DNA of 64,000 nucleotides, taken from assembly GCA_948144175.1 (NCBI GenBank), contig CANXME010002329.1:219504-283503 (forward strand), in the 5' to 3' direction. Below, piece after piece: positions 9,029 to 21,141 of this stretch. Origin of the DNA: Closterium sp. NIES-65. Taxonomy: Eukaryota > Streptophyta > Zygnematophyceae > Desmidiales > Closteriaceae. Both the position numbers and the translations under genes were made by a program. The notes under the pieces were generated by a model. That model saw only the letters and a list, made by a program, of their open reading frames with translations, had not been told where the DNA came from and ran no database searches. Each line of letters begins with the position of its first letter. The stretch's first letter is position 1.

Positions 9029-11402
9029 TCATCCAGGCACAATATTTGACACAAGCACAGATGTAAAGCTTAGGGAACGAGCTAACACCTTCACAGTCTT
9101 TGGCATTGAATCATATGCCTGGGCAAACGTGGGCTCCATATCCTCGTTATAAGCTGTCCTGTACATCTTGACTTGTACAGGAGCAGCTGAATTCTCTGCT
9201 GCGAAAGAATCAATGGCCAATGACACCGGGTAATCATCCCCGTCTTGATTGGCCACAAACACCGCCAGCTGGCACCGGGCAGCAGAGTAGAAGGCAGCCA
9301 CGCAATGATGACACCCCTGCGCAGTGGTAACCTGTAACGGCTTGCTCCCCTTTGGCGCCCCTTGTACAAGCTGCTTCATTACAAAATACTTCTTCGAATA
9401 GACCACTGAGAAAGGTGGTAGCTCCGCGCTTTTAATCGGGGCCATAGGAATAATAAGAAAGGCCCATGTCCGAGTGTTCCCCACTGCTTGCCAGAAGATC
9501 CAAGCAGATGCTCCCATGATGTTCACTGATTGGATGACGGTTCTTGCCATGTGCACGGCAATATCAATGTCTGCTCCCCCCTTCATGAACAGAGGCCCAG
9601 CTTCGGTAACCCAAACCTCCTTCTGTAAGCTCTTTCCCACCTCCCGCATTTGTCCAAACATTTGCTCGACATAAACTCTGGGGCTGTAAATTCCTGTCGA
9701 GTTTCCCCTCGGGAATATATACCCATGTACACTAAGATGCCTCAACGGCTGTAGTGATTGCTGCTTCGCAGCACTCCAGAACCGCTTGTAACGAACCGTG
9801 GAGTCCACCAGACTGTCGAATCCTGCTACTCGGGTTACCAGGTTTCGCTTCTTGAGAGCTCGCACGACCAAGGGGATCAGTTTTTGTAATCCATTAGCGT
9901 CGAAATTACAACCCTCCTGTATTCCCCCTTGCTCCCACCATCCCTCCAGCGGCTCGTTAGTCGGACTAATCGCCACGAAAGTAACGTTCCACGCGTCTCT
10001 AAATTTCTGCACTATAGTAGCTAAATAGTCCGCGAATGCCTCGTAATATCTCGGCCGTATGTTGTTGGTGTTCGCGTGGCCGCCTGACACATCCCCGCTA
10101 AGAGTCATCCACCACGGCGGCGAATAAGCCACTGCTTCTACCGAATCAACTCCGCGCGCCAGCGCACCAATCAGCACGCGCCGCTGCCGCCAATCTGCCG
10201 ACCAATCGTACGGTCCTGCCGCCTTTGGTTTATACCCGGGCATCGGCCGCGCGTCAAAGGGAGGTCCTAAGGACGTCATTTGAGGCGACCGTGCGGGATT
10301 GAAGCCCGCTCCAATTAGGTGCCTAACCATATTAAGACCGAGGCCGCGCGTGGGGTGGAATAGAAGGTCTAAGAGGGTGTTGAGATCGGCGGCGGGTAAG
10401 CGACCAATGTAATTCGCGAACCAGCCTAGCGACGTGCCCCAGCCTCGCCAGGTTTGCCCGATTGGCGTGCTTGTGATCGTTACGACTGCAGGCCCTGTTA
10501 TGGGGGAAGTTGGGAGGTTAGAATTGGGAGCAGAATATGAGTTGTGAGTCGATTCAAAGCACTGCCAGTGACCGTTTCTACGCATGACCTGTGGTTGGGA
10601 GAGGGTGAAAAGGCGGGTCGGGAATCGAGTTGTAACGACAGTTGAAAACACTTGAGACAGCTCATGAGCCCATACGGTTGAATTCTCACCCTTGCGCACT
10701 CCGACCTTCCTCTTTCTTGCCATTCTTTGCCCTTTCAAAACGAAGCTGCAAAGATTGGAAGTCTGGGCTCCGTCCCTACAGTCTCCCTTTTTCACTCTGT
10801 TACAGCCACTCCCCCCGGCTATAGTCCCTTCACCCTGCTACAACTCGATCGCAACCTGCCACATTCCGCCTTCCCCCCCCTTGCTACACACCCCCTCCCG
10901 CCTTACCTGCGACGGCGCACACGCGGTAAATCTCCCCCTCCGGTTTCAAAGTGGGGGTCGGGGGACCATCAGACGGGGGGAGAGTAGGCGGCGGAAGCAG
11001 TGGGAGGCGCGGGAGGGGGGGATTGACGGACGGAGAAGGGGGTTTGGGAGGCGGAGGAGGAGAAAGGGGGGGTCTCAGGGGCGGGGAAGGAGGCGGAGAA
11101 AGCGGGGGTTGTGGCGGAGGGCGCGGGGGAGGCGGGGGGCGAGGGGGAGATGGCGGTGGAGGCGGTGGTTTGGGCGGAGGGCTGGGGGGAGGTCTGGGAG
11201 GGGGAGACGGCGGGGGAGGATTCGGGGGCGGAGAAGGAGGCGGAGAAGGCGGAGGGCGTGGGGGAGGACTGGGAGGGGGAGGGGGCCGGGGAGGAGGAGA
11301 AGGGGGACGAGGGGGAGGCGAAAAGGGGGGCGGGGCGGGGCCGGGTCGGCGAACGAAATCAGTGAATCCGGCGGAGAAGGCGACGAAGGACAGCAACAGC
11401 AT
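9029..11402 (-). CDS. Secreted GH30 glycoside hydrolase with proline-rich N-terminal stalk
   Basis: I propose two exons: 10907-11402, ending phase 1 at GCAG|GTAAGG, and 9029-10485 after acceptor CCTGCAG, totalling 650 codons. Exon 1 encodes a hydrophobic leader (MLLLSFVAFSAGF) and about 110 residues of SPPPRPP-type repeats, as in hydroxyproline-rich wall proteins. The start could instead be the Met at 11495 or 11543, which adds a basic stretch. Exon 2 is the catalytic domain: GQTWRGWGTSLGW, SPPWWM, the acid/base Glu in SPTNEP, the nucleophile Glu in VWVTEAG, and a C-terminal beta-sandwich. It most resembles the endo-beta-1,6-galactanase branch of GH30, which cuts arabinogalactan side chains. 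That substrate is inferred. Reading exon 2 upstream without the splice stays open but lacks a signal peptide. Confidence 0.82.
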
Positions 11403-12559
11403 CGCCGGAAAGAGCGCCGATTGGCTGCGGTACCCGCGCGTTACACGGCGATGCGCGCCGAGAGGGCCGACGACGACCGCGCATGGCGCAGGCATCTGCG
11501 CGCACGGTGTGATGGACGAGCGAGCGCATGTGACAAGGTGCACCTAGGAAGCCTGAATCTATAGCCGCATTCGCCGGATCAGCGTCAGGAGCTCCGTGGC
11601 ATCAGCGTTACTCTCCGACAACTCACCACGCGCACACTGGCATCAAGTGGAACTCCCGTTGGTGGCTGCTAAGGTGAAGCGCGGCACTCTATGACAAAGC
11701 AACATCGACGCAGGCACTGCAAACTAGAAAATATTTTCTGAGCATTCTTCGTTGCGTAATAGGGGGAAAAGAGTTCCCAATCACTAGCGGGAAAGAAAGT
11801 CGTTCCTGACCGCCAGATCGAGCTGGACTGCTGAGCCTGAATTCTTTGAATGTGCGAAAATGCTTCAAGTGCGAAGTGTAGGACTTGCAGGAAACTATCG
11901 TGAGAAATCTCAGCGGGCCGTATGTGAGGAAGATTTGGTAAATCAAACGCGCTATTTATTCGGTTGCCTGCATCATGCATAGAGGTGGTTGGTACAGTGG
12001 CGCCGACGGTCCTGTCGAGGCGAAGAAGCAACCTGAGAGCACACTAGCTGTCATGCACCTTGTCCGTCTTTTGGATAATACCTCGGCAGTGGACAGCAGC
12101 TTTGTTTGAAGCATAACTGGGCGGAGGAGGGCTATGGATGGATGATGGGGAGAAATTCCATCGAGACCAGCAGCACACAAATACATGTCGAGTGAAATCC
12201 GCCGGATCGCGGATTTGGGATGGCTGCGCGATGCGATGGTGTCGGTTTCCCGAATTGCAGGGAAAAGCAGGGAGGGATGGACGTGCATGGAGGTACAGAA
12301 CCTTAGCGCCAAATGCGGCGAATGTAGAATCCAGAGTCAACTACAGTTCAGCTCTTCCGCGTGTAGGAACTTCTCTAAAATCATCCAAGCCAGTTAATCT
12401 GAATTCATATACTTCATATTGCAAAAATGTTCGAAGGTTAGGCGCATTATCAGCTTTTCATCGTGTATATTCCCAATCTAGCTATGTTCAATTCAGAAGA
12501 AAATCAACCAGTAAGTAAAACAAATCCCGATGCACAGGGAGATCGGAGAGCCATGATGG
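11403..12559. other. Intergenic region; probable GH30 promoter and PP2A-B55 3' UTR
   Basis: I see no convincing gene. A 120-codon minus frame at 11669-12031 lacks recognisable domains and biased composition. Part of 11403-11543 may be coding if GH30 starts further upstream. Confidence 0.4.
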
Positions 12560-15500
12560 TCAGGCATAATACATGTAGAGGGAGTTGGAGGCGGCACAGG
12601 CAATGAGGTTGGCCTTGGGATGCCATGCAAGGTGCAACAGCTTTGAAGAAAAGTCATGCTGCATGCCGTTGGGATCCATGGAATCCACCGCTTCTGCCAT
12701 AACCACACGGGAGAAATCAGAAAGTTCAAGTGACCGTGGCCGGCCAATAGAAGGACTTGAGAAGGCCAGGTGCACAAGAAGGTATGAAGGGGTTGCACGG
12801 AATTTGGTGGAGAGCACAAGGCATTGGGAAGTGGCAAGAAGCATGAGGTGGTGCCTGAGTGTGTTATCCCCCACGCACCTCTTCTTGCATCCCTCCTGCC
12901 GCGTGCCCCTGCCCTGCCCCCTCCCTTGGCTGGTGTCTGCACCATGCGCCTGCTCATGCCACCATTTTGAATTCATTCCAACAACACCCCATGCCGCGAC
13001 ATGATTAAGAATGAACACCATGCCATACAATGTCAACCACCCCCAGACACGTCGTGCCCACATGCCCATGCAAGCACGATACGATCACCCATGCCAGCAG
13101 GATGTGACCACCCATCAATCACACATGCCATACGGCACGTCAGAATGGGTGAGGGGAATGAAGTGATCAACAATGAACATTATTCAAATCAGAGGCCAGA
13201 GACGCAAAGCTTGTATCAAACTGATTTTTTCTTTTTCTTTTTTGTGAAAGTTAGAATGGCCGGATAGCATAGGGAAAGGCGGGAGGGGAGCGGGGGTGTG
13301 GGGGGGGGAGTGGGGCGTGCAGGATAAAGGGGGGAAAGGAGGGGGGGAGAAGCGTGGTGGACAGAGTGGGAGAGAGGGAGGATGGGCGCACCTGTTTGGT
13401 GTTTTAGAGGACTCGAGCAGCGAGGCCTCGTCACTCCCTGGCACCACTCCAAACACCCGAAACAGATTGCTGCAAGCGAGGTGGGCAGGAGAGAGGGAGA
13501 GAGAGAGATGTGCACACGGTAAGGGTGCCAAAGCGGGTAAAACACAAAGAGCTTGACATGAGAGGTCCTGGTCGCATCGCATGTTAGCAGGTTGGTTCAC
13601 ATCACAAGATGTTTGATGCAGCACGCCAGTGCAGACAGACCAACAGACGCATTCCAGCAGACTTGCATGTACGAGCCTCAACTCACACCTGTACAGGGAT
13701 GAGTCTCACCTGTAGGAGCCAGAGGCGCATCGCAACCCGTCCCCGCTGGGTGTGCACTCGAACTTGTCAAATATGCAGTCGTTCTCATACAGGTCGCACA
13801 GCTGGTGGGGTGAGAGGAGAAAGGTGGGGGGGGAGGGGGGGGGGGGGGGAGGGTGGGAAGGGGGCATGGAGGAGAGGAGGAAAGAGAGGAGGGGTAGTGA
13901 GAACATGCACTCGAACTTGTCAAATATGCAGTCGTTCTTGTACAGGTCACACAGCTGTTGGAGGTGGAGGTGGGGGAGTGGGGGGGGGTTGATGAAGGAA
14001 AGGAGAGGCGGATGGGGGAGACGGGGGGAAGGAAGTGGAAGGGGGTGGCGAGAAGGAATTAGAATGTGCACTCGAACTTGTCAAATATGCAGTCGTTCTC
14101 ATACAAGTGGCACAGCTGGTGGGGTGAGAGAAAAAGACCAGGGAATGAGGGGAGTGGGGGAGGAGGACACAGGTGGAGAGCGGGGAGTGGAAAGTGGGAG
14201 GGTCAGGATATGCATTCGAACTTGTACACTATGCAGTCGTTCTCATACAGGTGGGGGTGAAGCAAGAGTGAGGGGGAAAGAGAAGGGGAGTCGGGGGTGA
14301 GGAGGCAGCTGAGTGTGCAGCTGAGCTGAGGAGATGGAAATGGGGAAATGGATTGAGGTGGGAATGCTGAACGGCAGTAGAACGGGCAGTATAGCCCTAC
14401 AGAAACTATGAAGGCAGGACCCCCAGGGGAGGCGAGGGGGGGGGAGGGCAGTGAATGCGAAGTGGACAAAAAGGGAACGTAAAGTGTGAAGGCAGGGTGG
14501 ATGGCATGGTAAGGAGAAGGGGACAGCAGAATGACTGAGGGATAGAAGGCAGGGTGGATGGCATGGTAAGGAGAAGGGGACAGCAGAATGACTGAGGGAT
14601 GGTAAGGAGAAGGGGACAGCAGAATGACTGAGGGATAGAAGGCAGGGTGGATGGCATGGTAAGGAGAAGGGGACAGCAGAATGACTGAGGGATAGAAGGC
14701 AGGTGGTAAGGTGGGGTGGTCACCTTGGGTCGCAGGAACTCGTGCACTTTGAACGTTCCCAGCGGTTGCGCTTCCATGTGAATGTCCCACAGCTGCCACG
14801 CCCAGGGAGCGAATAAGGGGTGGGGGGTTGGGCGGGTGAGTGGAAGATGAAGGAATGGAAACAGGGAAGCACTTGAGGCGGCTCAAAGCACAAGGAACAT
14901 CTGTCGGGATCCATGCTGATTCTTCTCCAACAAACAAGGACCATTTGAAAGTTGGAACCAAAGAACCAGTTCTGTGTGCCATTCTTCTTCTCGTCTGGTG
15001 GTTGACTACATGCCATGCCACACCGTACTCACCATACACATTGCTTTTCAAGCCGTACCTTGACGGTCATGTAGTCGCGGCTGAAGATGTAGCGGCCGTC
15101 GTTGGAGAACTTGACATCGCTGATGGATGCGATGATCTCCGAGAAGAATGACTGGCACTACTGCCTGCCTTTCTTCGTGGCGCACCAACTTCACCCATTA
15201 CTGCCTTGACAAAGCACTGCTGGACAAGTGCACGCACCTTGACGGTCATGTAGTCGCGACTAAAGATGTAGCGGCCGTCATTGGAGAACTTGACATCGCT
15301 GATGGATGCGATGATTTCCGAGAAGAAAGAGCGGTTGCCGGGGGGTTCCTGCTCCTCGAAGCTGTTTGGAGCGCAAGCAACGAGAGGGAGGGGCGTGGAT
15401 GGAAAGATGCGAGACAGGTGCGAGGTGGAGAACTTGACATCGCTGATGGATGCGACGATCTCCGAGAAGAAGGAGCGGTTGCCGGGGGCTCCTGCTCCTT

Positions 15501-18500
15501 GAAGCTGCGAGAGAGGGAGCGCCATGGATTAGCAAAGTGAGGATGACTCGAGAAACACAAGGAATCTGTCACGTGCTTTTAAGCTCCTACTCCTCCAACC
15601 GCAGTGCGAGACTGTCACAGACGGACATGCATGCCATCAAGCTCGCAGCTTGGTTGAAGTGTTGGTCGCAGAGGGCGGACTGGCGCATGTCATTTGGTGA
15701 GGCGGATGGTGGCAGCGCATGTCACTAGGTACATGGCACAGAGCACACCTTACCAGCAGTGTGCGCATTTCAAGCAACACTAACTCGCAACAACAAGGCT
15801 CACAGCTTGGAGTGTTGGTCGCAGAGGGCGGACTGGCGCATGTCAATGAGGCGGATGGTGCCCTTGGACGTGGAGTAGGCGAGCGAGTGGCAGTGCGATG
15901 GGTGGAACTCCGCACACGTTATCACCTCTGGTTGAGTTTGTGGGAGAATAAGGGGAGAAGGGGCGCATGGGGGAGTTGAGAGGGGTTGTAGGAGCAGGAA
16001 GAGCAAGCGGGTGGGGTGTGTCGCGGGGAGGGGGGAAGGGAGGGCAGAGGGGGGCGAGGAGCAGGGAGAGTGGGGGGTGGAGACGGGTGACAGGAGGGAG
16101 ACAGGAGAGGGGAGTGGAACGGGGTTGGGGACACGGCCATTGAGGAAAAGGAGGGGCAGTGACATAGACTTGCGCCACTTGAGATGCATACAGTTTATGA
16201 GATCCCACTTGCACCACATCACACCACAACACCCACCTGTGAGGTCCACCCACCACGTTGCAGCTCTGCGCGTTGCAAAGCTGTGCATGCTCACGTTGCA
16301 TCTATACTTGTAAGGATCTACCCGCACCAAACCCCCCACCTGTGAGGTCCTCCATGTTAGCGGGCTTGATGATATCCACCACGTTGCAGCTCTGCGTGCT
16401 GCAAAGCCATGCATGCACTCTCATACACTTGTACCTACAACGCACCACGCCAGCCATCACCCACCTGTGAGGTCCTCCATGTTAGCGGGTTTGATGTCCA
16501 CCACATTGAAGCTCTGCGAGTTGTTCTCCAGGTTCCACAGGTTCACCCTCAGGTCGTCCGCTGATATGAACGTCTCCCGGTCGCTGCAGGGGGCAAAGAG
16601 AGAGGGCAGGGGAGAGAGGGAGGGAGCGGGGGGAAGGGACGGAGCGGACAAAAGGAGAACGGGAAGGGGAGGAGGGGTGAGAGGGGTTTGAGAGAAAGAC
16701 GGGGGAGGGAGGGAAAAGGGATACGAAAGGGCAATGTTTTGAGAGGGGTTGTGAGGGGGAAGTGGGGAAAGGGAATGTGATGGAGGCTTGTCAACGGGCC
16801 TCTAGGCTCCACGGGTTAGCCTGTAGTCGCTGCGGTGGCGGCGAAAGGGGTGGGGGAAAACGAGTGGAGGGGTGTGGCCCGGCGGGTGGGTCGGTGGGTG
16901 GGTGAGTGAGTGGGTGGGTGAAACGGGTGGGCAGCGAAACGAGAAAAAGAGCAGCGCCTGCGAGGGGTAACAACTCACACAGCCCAGGCTACTGCAAGTA
17001 AGCAGTAATAGCAGCAGCAGCTGACTGAGTTGCTGCACGAACAGACAGGTAACCTGTTGCAGCAGCAGCGATGCACACACCTGTTGCAGATGGAATTTAT
17101 GTGGTAGGCGTGCTTTGAGACAACGAAACCCAGACTATTGATATTCAGAGCGAAAAAATCCTCCTTCTAAGCCCGAAAAACCGCGCACCTGTTGCAGGAG
17201 ATGGAGTTTATGTGGTAGGCGTGCGCGTTGGAGAAGACACGGCGGCACCGCGCCACCAGCGTGGTCTCGTTAGTTGACACCTGGTGGGGGAAAGGGGGAG
17301 AGAACGACGGTGGGGGAGAGAACGACGGGAGGGAAGACAGGGTGCGGGTAGGGGCACGGTGGGAGGAAGGAGTGAGCAGGATGGGAGGGAGGAGAGGGCA
17401 AGTTGGGAGGGAGGAGAGGGCAAGTTGGGAGGGAGGAGAGGGCAAGTTGGGAGGGAGGAGAGGGCAAGTTGGGAGGGAGGAGAGGGCAAGTTGGGAGGGA
17501 GGAGAGGGGAAGTTGGGAGGGAGGAGAGGGCAAGTTGGGAGGGAGGAGAGGGCAAGTTGGGAGGGAGGAGAGGGCAAGTTGGGAGGGAGGAGAGGGCAAG
17601 TTGGGAGGGAGGGCACGATGGGATGGAGGACGGGGTGGGGGGGTGGTTCGAGATGGGCTGGAGGGCAAGGTGGGGAGGAGGGGGAGAGCATGGTGGGGGG
17701 GAGGATACAATGGGAAGGAGAGCACGGTGGGGGGAAGAGAAAGGTGGGAGGAGAACAAGAATGTGATATGTGCGAAGAAGATAGGAGTGGAGCAATGAAG
17801 CCCAACTGACTTCAAACAGTGCTGACTGTAACGTGCTGGCTGCAACGACAACACACGCTCAGGACGCACGGCGCAGGGCATGCAGCACTCACCACAGCAG
17901 GGAGGCGCAGTTGAGGAAACCCTCCAGGAGGGAAATCCAGCTCCATGCCCTCGCCCACACCGTTCAGCACCGCTCCAGCGCCAGCAGCCACCGCTCTGGC
18001 CGTAGCCGACGCAGCAGACAGCGACCCAGGGCGCGGGAGGTACCGCGGGTTGATCTGTGGCCCGCCAGGCACTGACACAGGGGGCGTGGGGAGCGCATCT
18101 GCTGCTGCTGGGTCGGCTGGCGCGTTGGCGGAGGCGAGGTAGTCGGCGGCTGTGCGGGGCGGGCAGTTGAACTGCGAGACGGCCTTGACGCGGCGCTCCG
18201 TGACGCGCCAGAGCTTGATGGTCTTGTCATTGGTGGAGAGCACGTACAGCGCGCCCTGGGAGGAGTTCACCCACCGGATCTTGTTTATCTTCTCCTCTAT
18301 CTCCAGCGATTTCAGGTAGTCGAACTGGCAGGGAGGGGAGGAGGGGAGAAGAGGGGAGGAGGAAAGGAGGGGGAGGGGAGGGACGAGGGGAGGGGGGGAG
18401 GGGAAGAGGGGAGGGGGTGGGGGAAGAGGGGAGGCGAGGGATGGAAGAAAAGCTGGGTGACGCGCCAGAGCTTGATGGTCTTGTCGTTGGTGGATAGCAG

Positions 18501-21141
18501 GTACAGAGCGCCCTGCGACGAGTTCACCCACCGGATCTTGTTGATCTTCTCCTCTATCTCCAGCGACTTGAGGTAGTCGAACTGGAGGGGAGGGAGAGAC
18601 GGAAAGAGAGGGATAGTTCTTTTAGCGTTCTCAGAATGAGGACCTCCCTAGGGACGAGTTCACCCACTGGATCTTGTTGATCTTCTCCTCGATTTCCAGC
18701 GACTTGAGGTAGTCAAACAGGTGCGAAAGGGGGACGGAGAGAGAGGTGCAGAGGGAGCGATGGGAGAGAGAGAGAGGAAAGATGGGAGGGGTTGGAAGTG
18801 GAGAGGAGCGAGAGGGGTGAAGTGCGGTCAGGAGAAGTATAATGGCACGTTGGGGTGCCCGACTGGGGAGCGTTTACCTCCTCCTCTCTATCTCTAGCAG
18901 CTTGAGCTAAGGTGGACCTATCACCAGCGCACAGCATTGCAAGCTTCACGCGTGTAACTAGTGGCTCGAAAACTCAGGGGCGCTCGTGATGATCGGCTGA
19001 TAAAAGTGTTCATCCAGCATTTCGTGCCACATAGTTGGCTGTTCCATGCCTATAGATCCCCTTCCTGATCCTTTTCCAGGCCCCATCCTGCATACAGCAG
19101 CCGTACCTCGGGCTTGTTGCTCTGCAAGTCCGAGCATCAGCATCAGCGGTACTCGATCTGCTGGCGCGCTGCATACCAACCCGCCAAAGACGCGACTTAC
19201 ACCCTCACCCCCTGCATCCGTGCCCGTTCCCCCGTCCCACTCCCGCACATCCCGCCCTAGCGATAGCTCCGGCTCGCAGCTCTGCATCTGAGTGGATTGG
19301 CTTTTCTCAATCTGCAGGTTAGGCTACCACCCTAGCAGCTACCAAGCGCGTCCCATTCCATCCAACTCTCCGCACCCACCTCCCTGCTCCCCTACTGCAC
19401 ACGGCTGCCGTGCCTCCCACTCCCGCATATGGCGCCAAGCCGTACCTCAGTCTCGTGGCTCTGGAACTCGGTGGAGTAGCGGTTGTCGATCTGCTGGGTA
19501 GGCTACCCGTCCAACAGCTTGACCAGCAGATGCAGGCTACCAAAAGAGAGCGATTCACACAAGCACCCTCCCTCCCTATCTGTGCACATTCCCCTGTCCT
19601 CCCATACAGAAGCCACGCACCTCGGGCTCGTGGCTCTGGAACTCGGTGGAGTAGCGGTAGTCGATCTGCTGGTGCGCAGCGGGGGGGTAGTCGCTCGCTT
19701 CCATCTCCCGCCGACCCCGCGCCTGATGGCACCCATGGGACGCGCGCATGGGAAGGGATGGGATACGGTGGGAAGGCGTGAGCAGTCGTGAAAGGGAGTG
19801 AACAAGAGTGAGTAGGAGTGAGTAGAGGTGAGCAAGGGAAGAGTGGATACGACGACTAATAAGGCGTCTTCATTGCGTCTCATTGCGTCTCCGCGTGCAT
19901 TAATCCCTTTTTTTATTCTTATTTCTTTCATGACAAGCGGAAATATCAATGGGTGAGGACGCAGCATACAGACGAAAGCGCTGAAAAGCAGCGGGTGTGT
20001 TCTGGTTTAAAGTGGATAGTAAGGTCGACGCTATTACTGATCATTTAGGATCATGCTGAATAAATCCATGCAGGTCAATGTGGACTCAAGCCACGCCGCT
20101 TAAAGCTTGACGTCGTGCAGAGACGCAGCATACAGACGACACATCATGCAAATAGTACCGACGTCATGCCATTCCGGAAATAATGCGGGCTTCGAAAATA
20201 GGGACTCACGTCGCGCAGGTCAATGCGGTCAAACAGCACCACTCGCCCGCCTCTGTCGCCCGTCGCCAGGTGCTCGCCGCTACGATCGAACTCAATCGCC
20301 GATATAATGTCCACTGCACCGAACCACAGAACCGCACGGAACCGCACACCACGACAGATAAATGAGTTTAGTGCACGGAAAGTTTTCGAAAGACCTGCCC
20401 TTCATCACAATGTCAGCAATCTTGTTAAGATCAGGAAGACTATCGACTAGGGATGAGAGAGTGTGTAATCGAAATAGCGGCTTCAGGCCGTTAGTGAAAA
20501 TAGACTGGTCGACTAGCGTTGACATGAACACTTCAAAAACTAGGAAATTATGGTTTGCACTGTATGAAGTTTGCATTTGACATTCAGTCTTGCGATCGCT
20601 GCGAATGCCATCGTTGTCAGAACCGCACATTCCGCCATCTAATGTCTACATCGGACGATTTTCCACGCGCCTTGAAAATCAGCCGTTTCTACGATTGTTA
20701 CAGTTGTCAGCACTGCGCATTCCGCTGCTAATGCGTAAATCAACCCATTAAGTGTCGCCAACGGTGGGAAGGACGTAACGTGCCATTAACGCTATAGCGC
20801 TCCAAGCTCGAAGTCAGCCGAGCAATGCGACTAACGGTTTGCTATTCCATGGCATTCTGGCTTCGCGACATGAGAGCAGCGACCCCGATTCGTAAAACAA
20901 AATACACGGATAATATCGCCAGAATATGTGCTAAGGACGTATTTCAACGAGCTTCTCTGCACCGTTAACTGCGTATCCTATAAACCAAATCTGTAAGGTC
21001 TAGTAAGTCCTCCAACTCACCATCCTGAACTTCCTCTCCAGCAGCCCGTTCGCCGAAAACCTGACCGAATTTCCATTCAAGCGGAGGAGGCGCTGGTGAT
21101 GCGGCCGCCTCTCCGGCAACCTCCGCTTCGCCGGTCGACAT
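12560..21141 (-). CDS. Protein phosphatase 2A regulatory subunit B (B55 family, WD40)
   Basis: Twelve exons: 21021-21141, 20210-20313, 19621-19722, 17893-18324, 17189-17280, 16465-16583, 15804-15927, 15238-15361, 14724-14792, 13710-13801, 13392-13469, 12560-12755. All have GT-AG borders, phases agree, and they sum to 1,653 nt (550 codons plus stop). Diagnostic B55 segments are [114 protein letters not shown] and the C-terminal [19 protein letters not shown]55 is a seven-bladed propeller that joins the PP2A scaffold and catalytic subunits and selects substrates for cell-cycle and signalling dephosphorylation. Exon 4 carries an Ala/Pro-rich insert of about 60 residues. Most introns hold partial exon copies and purine-biased repeats, yet the reading frame is undamaged. 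Confidence 0.95.
13903..14252 (-). repeat. Three partial upstream copies of PP2A-B55 exon 10
   Basis: Copies lie at about 13903-13954, 14064-14115 and 14208-14252, spaced roughly 140-160 bp. Each encodes a version of [16 protein letters not shown] and stops there; the remaining 40 nt and the donor of exon 10 are absent. The first two keep a usable acceptor (CAACAG and CACCAG). The third has lost it. All lie in intron 9, upstream of the intact exon. Confidence 0.9.
14489..14710. repeat. 57-bp minisatellite in PP2A-B55 intron 9
   Basis: A 57-bp unit containing GGACAGCAGAATGACTGAGG begins at 14489 and 14546, then a shortened unit at about 14603, then 14639 and a partial one at 14696. It borders exon 9 on its downstream side. 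Confidence 0.85.
15059..15147 (-). repeat. Downstream partial copy of PP2A-B55 exon 8 (3' part with donor)
   Basis: It carries the exon 8 residues from [16 protein letters not shown] to [11 protein letters not shown] and the donor AAG|GTACGG. The 5' part of the exon is missing. It lies in intron 8, after the intact exon in gene sense. Confidence 0.9.
15427..15504 (-). repeat. Upstream partial copy of PP2A-B55 exon 8 (5' part with acceptor)
   Basis: After the acceptor TCGCAG it encodes a version of [15 protein letters not shown] and SDVKFS, then ends. The donor half is missing. Together with the 15059-15147 copy it shows exon 8 flanked on both sides by complementary halves. Confidence 0.9.
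15641..15693 (-). repeat. Downstream partial copy of PP2A-B55 exon 7 (3' part)
   Basis: It repeats the end of exon 7 ([10 protein letters not shown]) with the donor altered from GT to GC. A shorter scrap of the same segment follows at about 15696-15730. It lies in intron 7. Confidence 0.8.
16237..16402 (-). repeat. Two downstream partial copies of PP2A-B55 exon 6 (3' part with donor)
   Basis: Copies end at 16340 and 16237 with donors ACAG|GTGGG like that of exon 6. The first extends to about 16402 and covers [14 protein letters not shown]. The second keeps only about 40 nt. Both lie in intron 6. Confidence 0.88.
17081..17114 (-). repeat. Downstream partial copy of PP2A-B55 exon 5 (3' end with donor)
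   Basis: It repeats the sequence of AYHINSIC and the donor CAACAG|GTGTG. It lies in intron 5, just after the intact exon. Confidence 0.75.
17383..17612. repeat. 22-bp purine minisatellite in PP2A-B55 intron 4
   Basis: About ten tandem copies of GGGAGGGAGGAGAGGGCAAG plus TT are present, with one variant unit. The plus strand is almost pure purine. The long open frames over this array on both strands are artefacts of a unit without stops. Confidence 0.95.
18456..18718 (-). repeat. Upstream partial copies of PP2A-B55 exon 4 (5' part)
   Basis: A copy at about 18456-18581 has acceptor CTCCAG and encodes [19 protein letters not shown] through [15 protein letters not shown] second at about 18647-18718 keeps [16 protein letters not shown] only. 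A weak third trace is at 18880-18915. All lie in intron 3, before the intact exon. Confidence 0.9.
19107..19497 (-). repeat. Downstream partial copies of PP2A-B55 exon 3 (3' part with donor)
   Basis: The copy at 19446-19497 encodes [17 protein letters not shown] with donor GAG|GTACGG. The one at 19107-19172 is more decayed and has an internal stop but keeps the GTACGG donor. A further scrap near 19250-19285 reads [10 protein letters not shown]. All lie in intron 3, after exon 3. Confidence 0.85.

Noticed and set aside
10951..11547. Glycine-rich plus-strand frame
   Set aside because: It is the complement of the proline-rich stalk encoded on the minus strand, which fits a leader peptide and a splice donor.
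17208..17881. Open frames of about 130-210 codons rich in Pro/Ser/Leu or Gly/Glu
   Set aside because: They overlie the 22-bp purine minisatellite in a PP2A-B55 intron.
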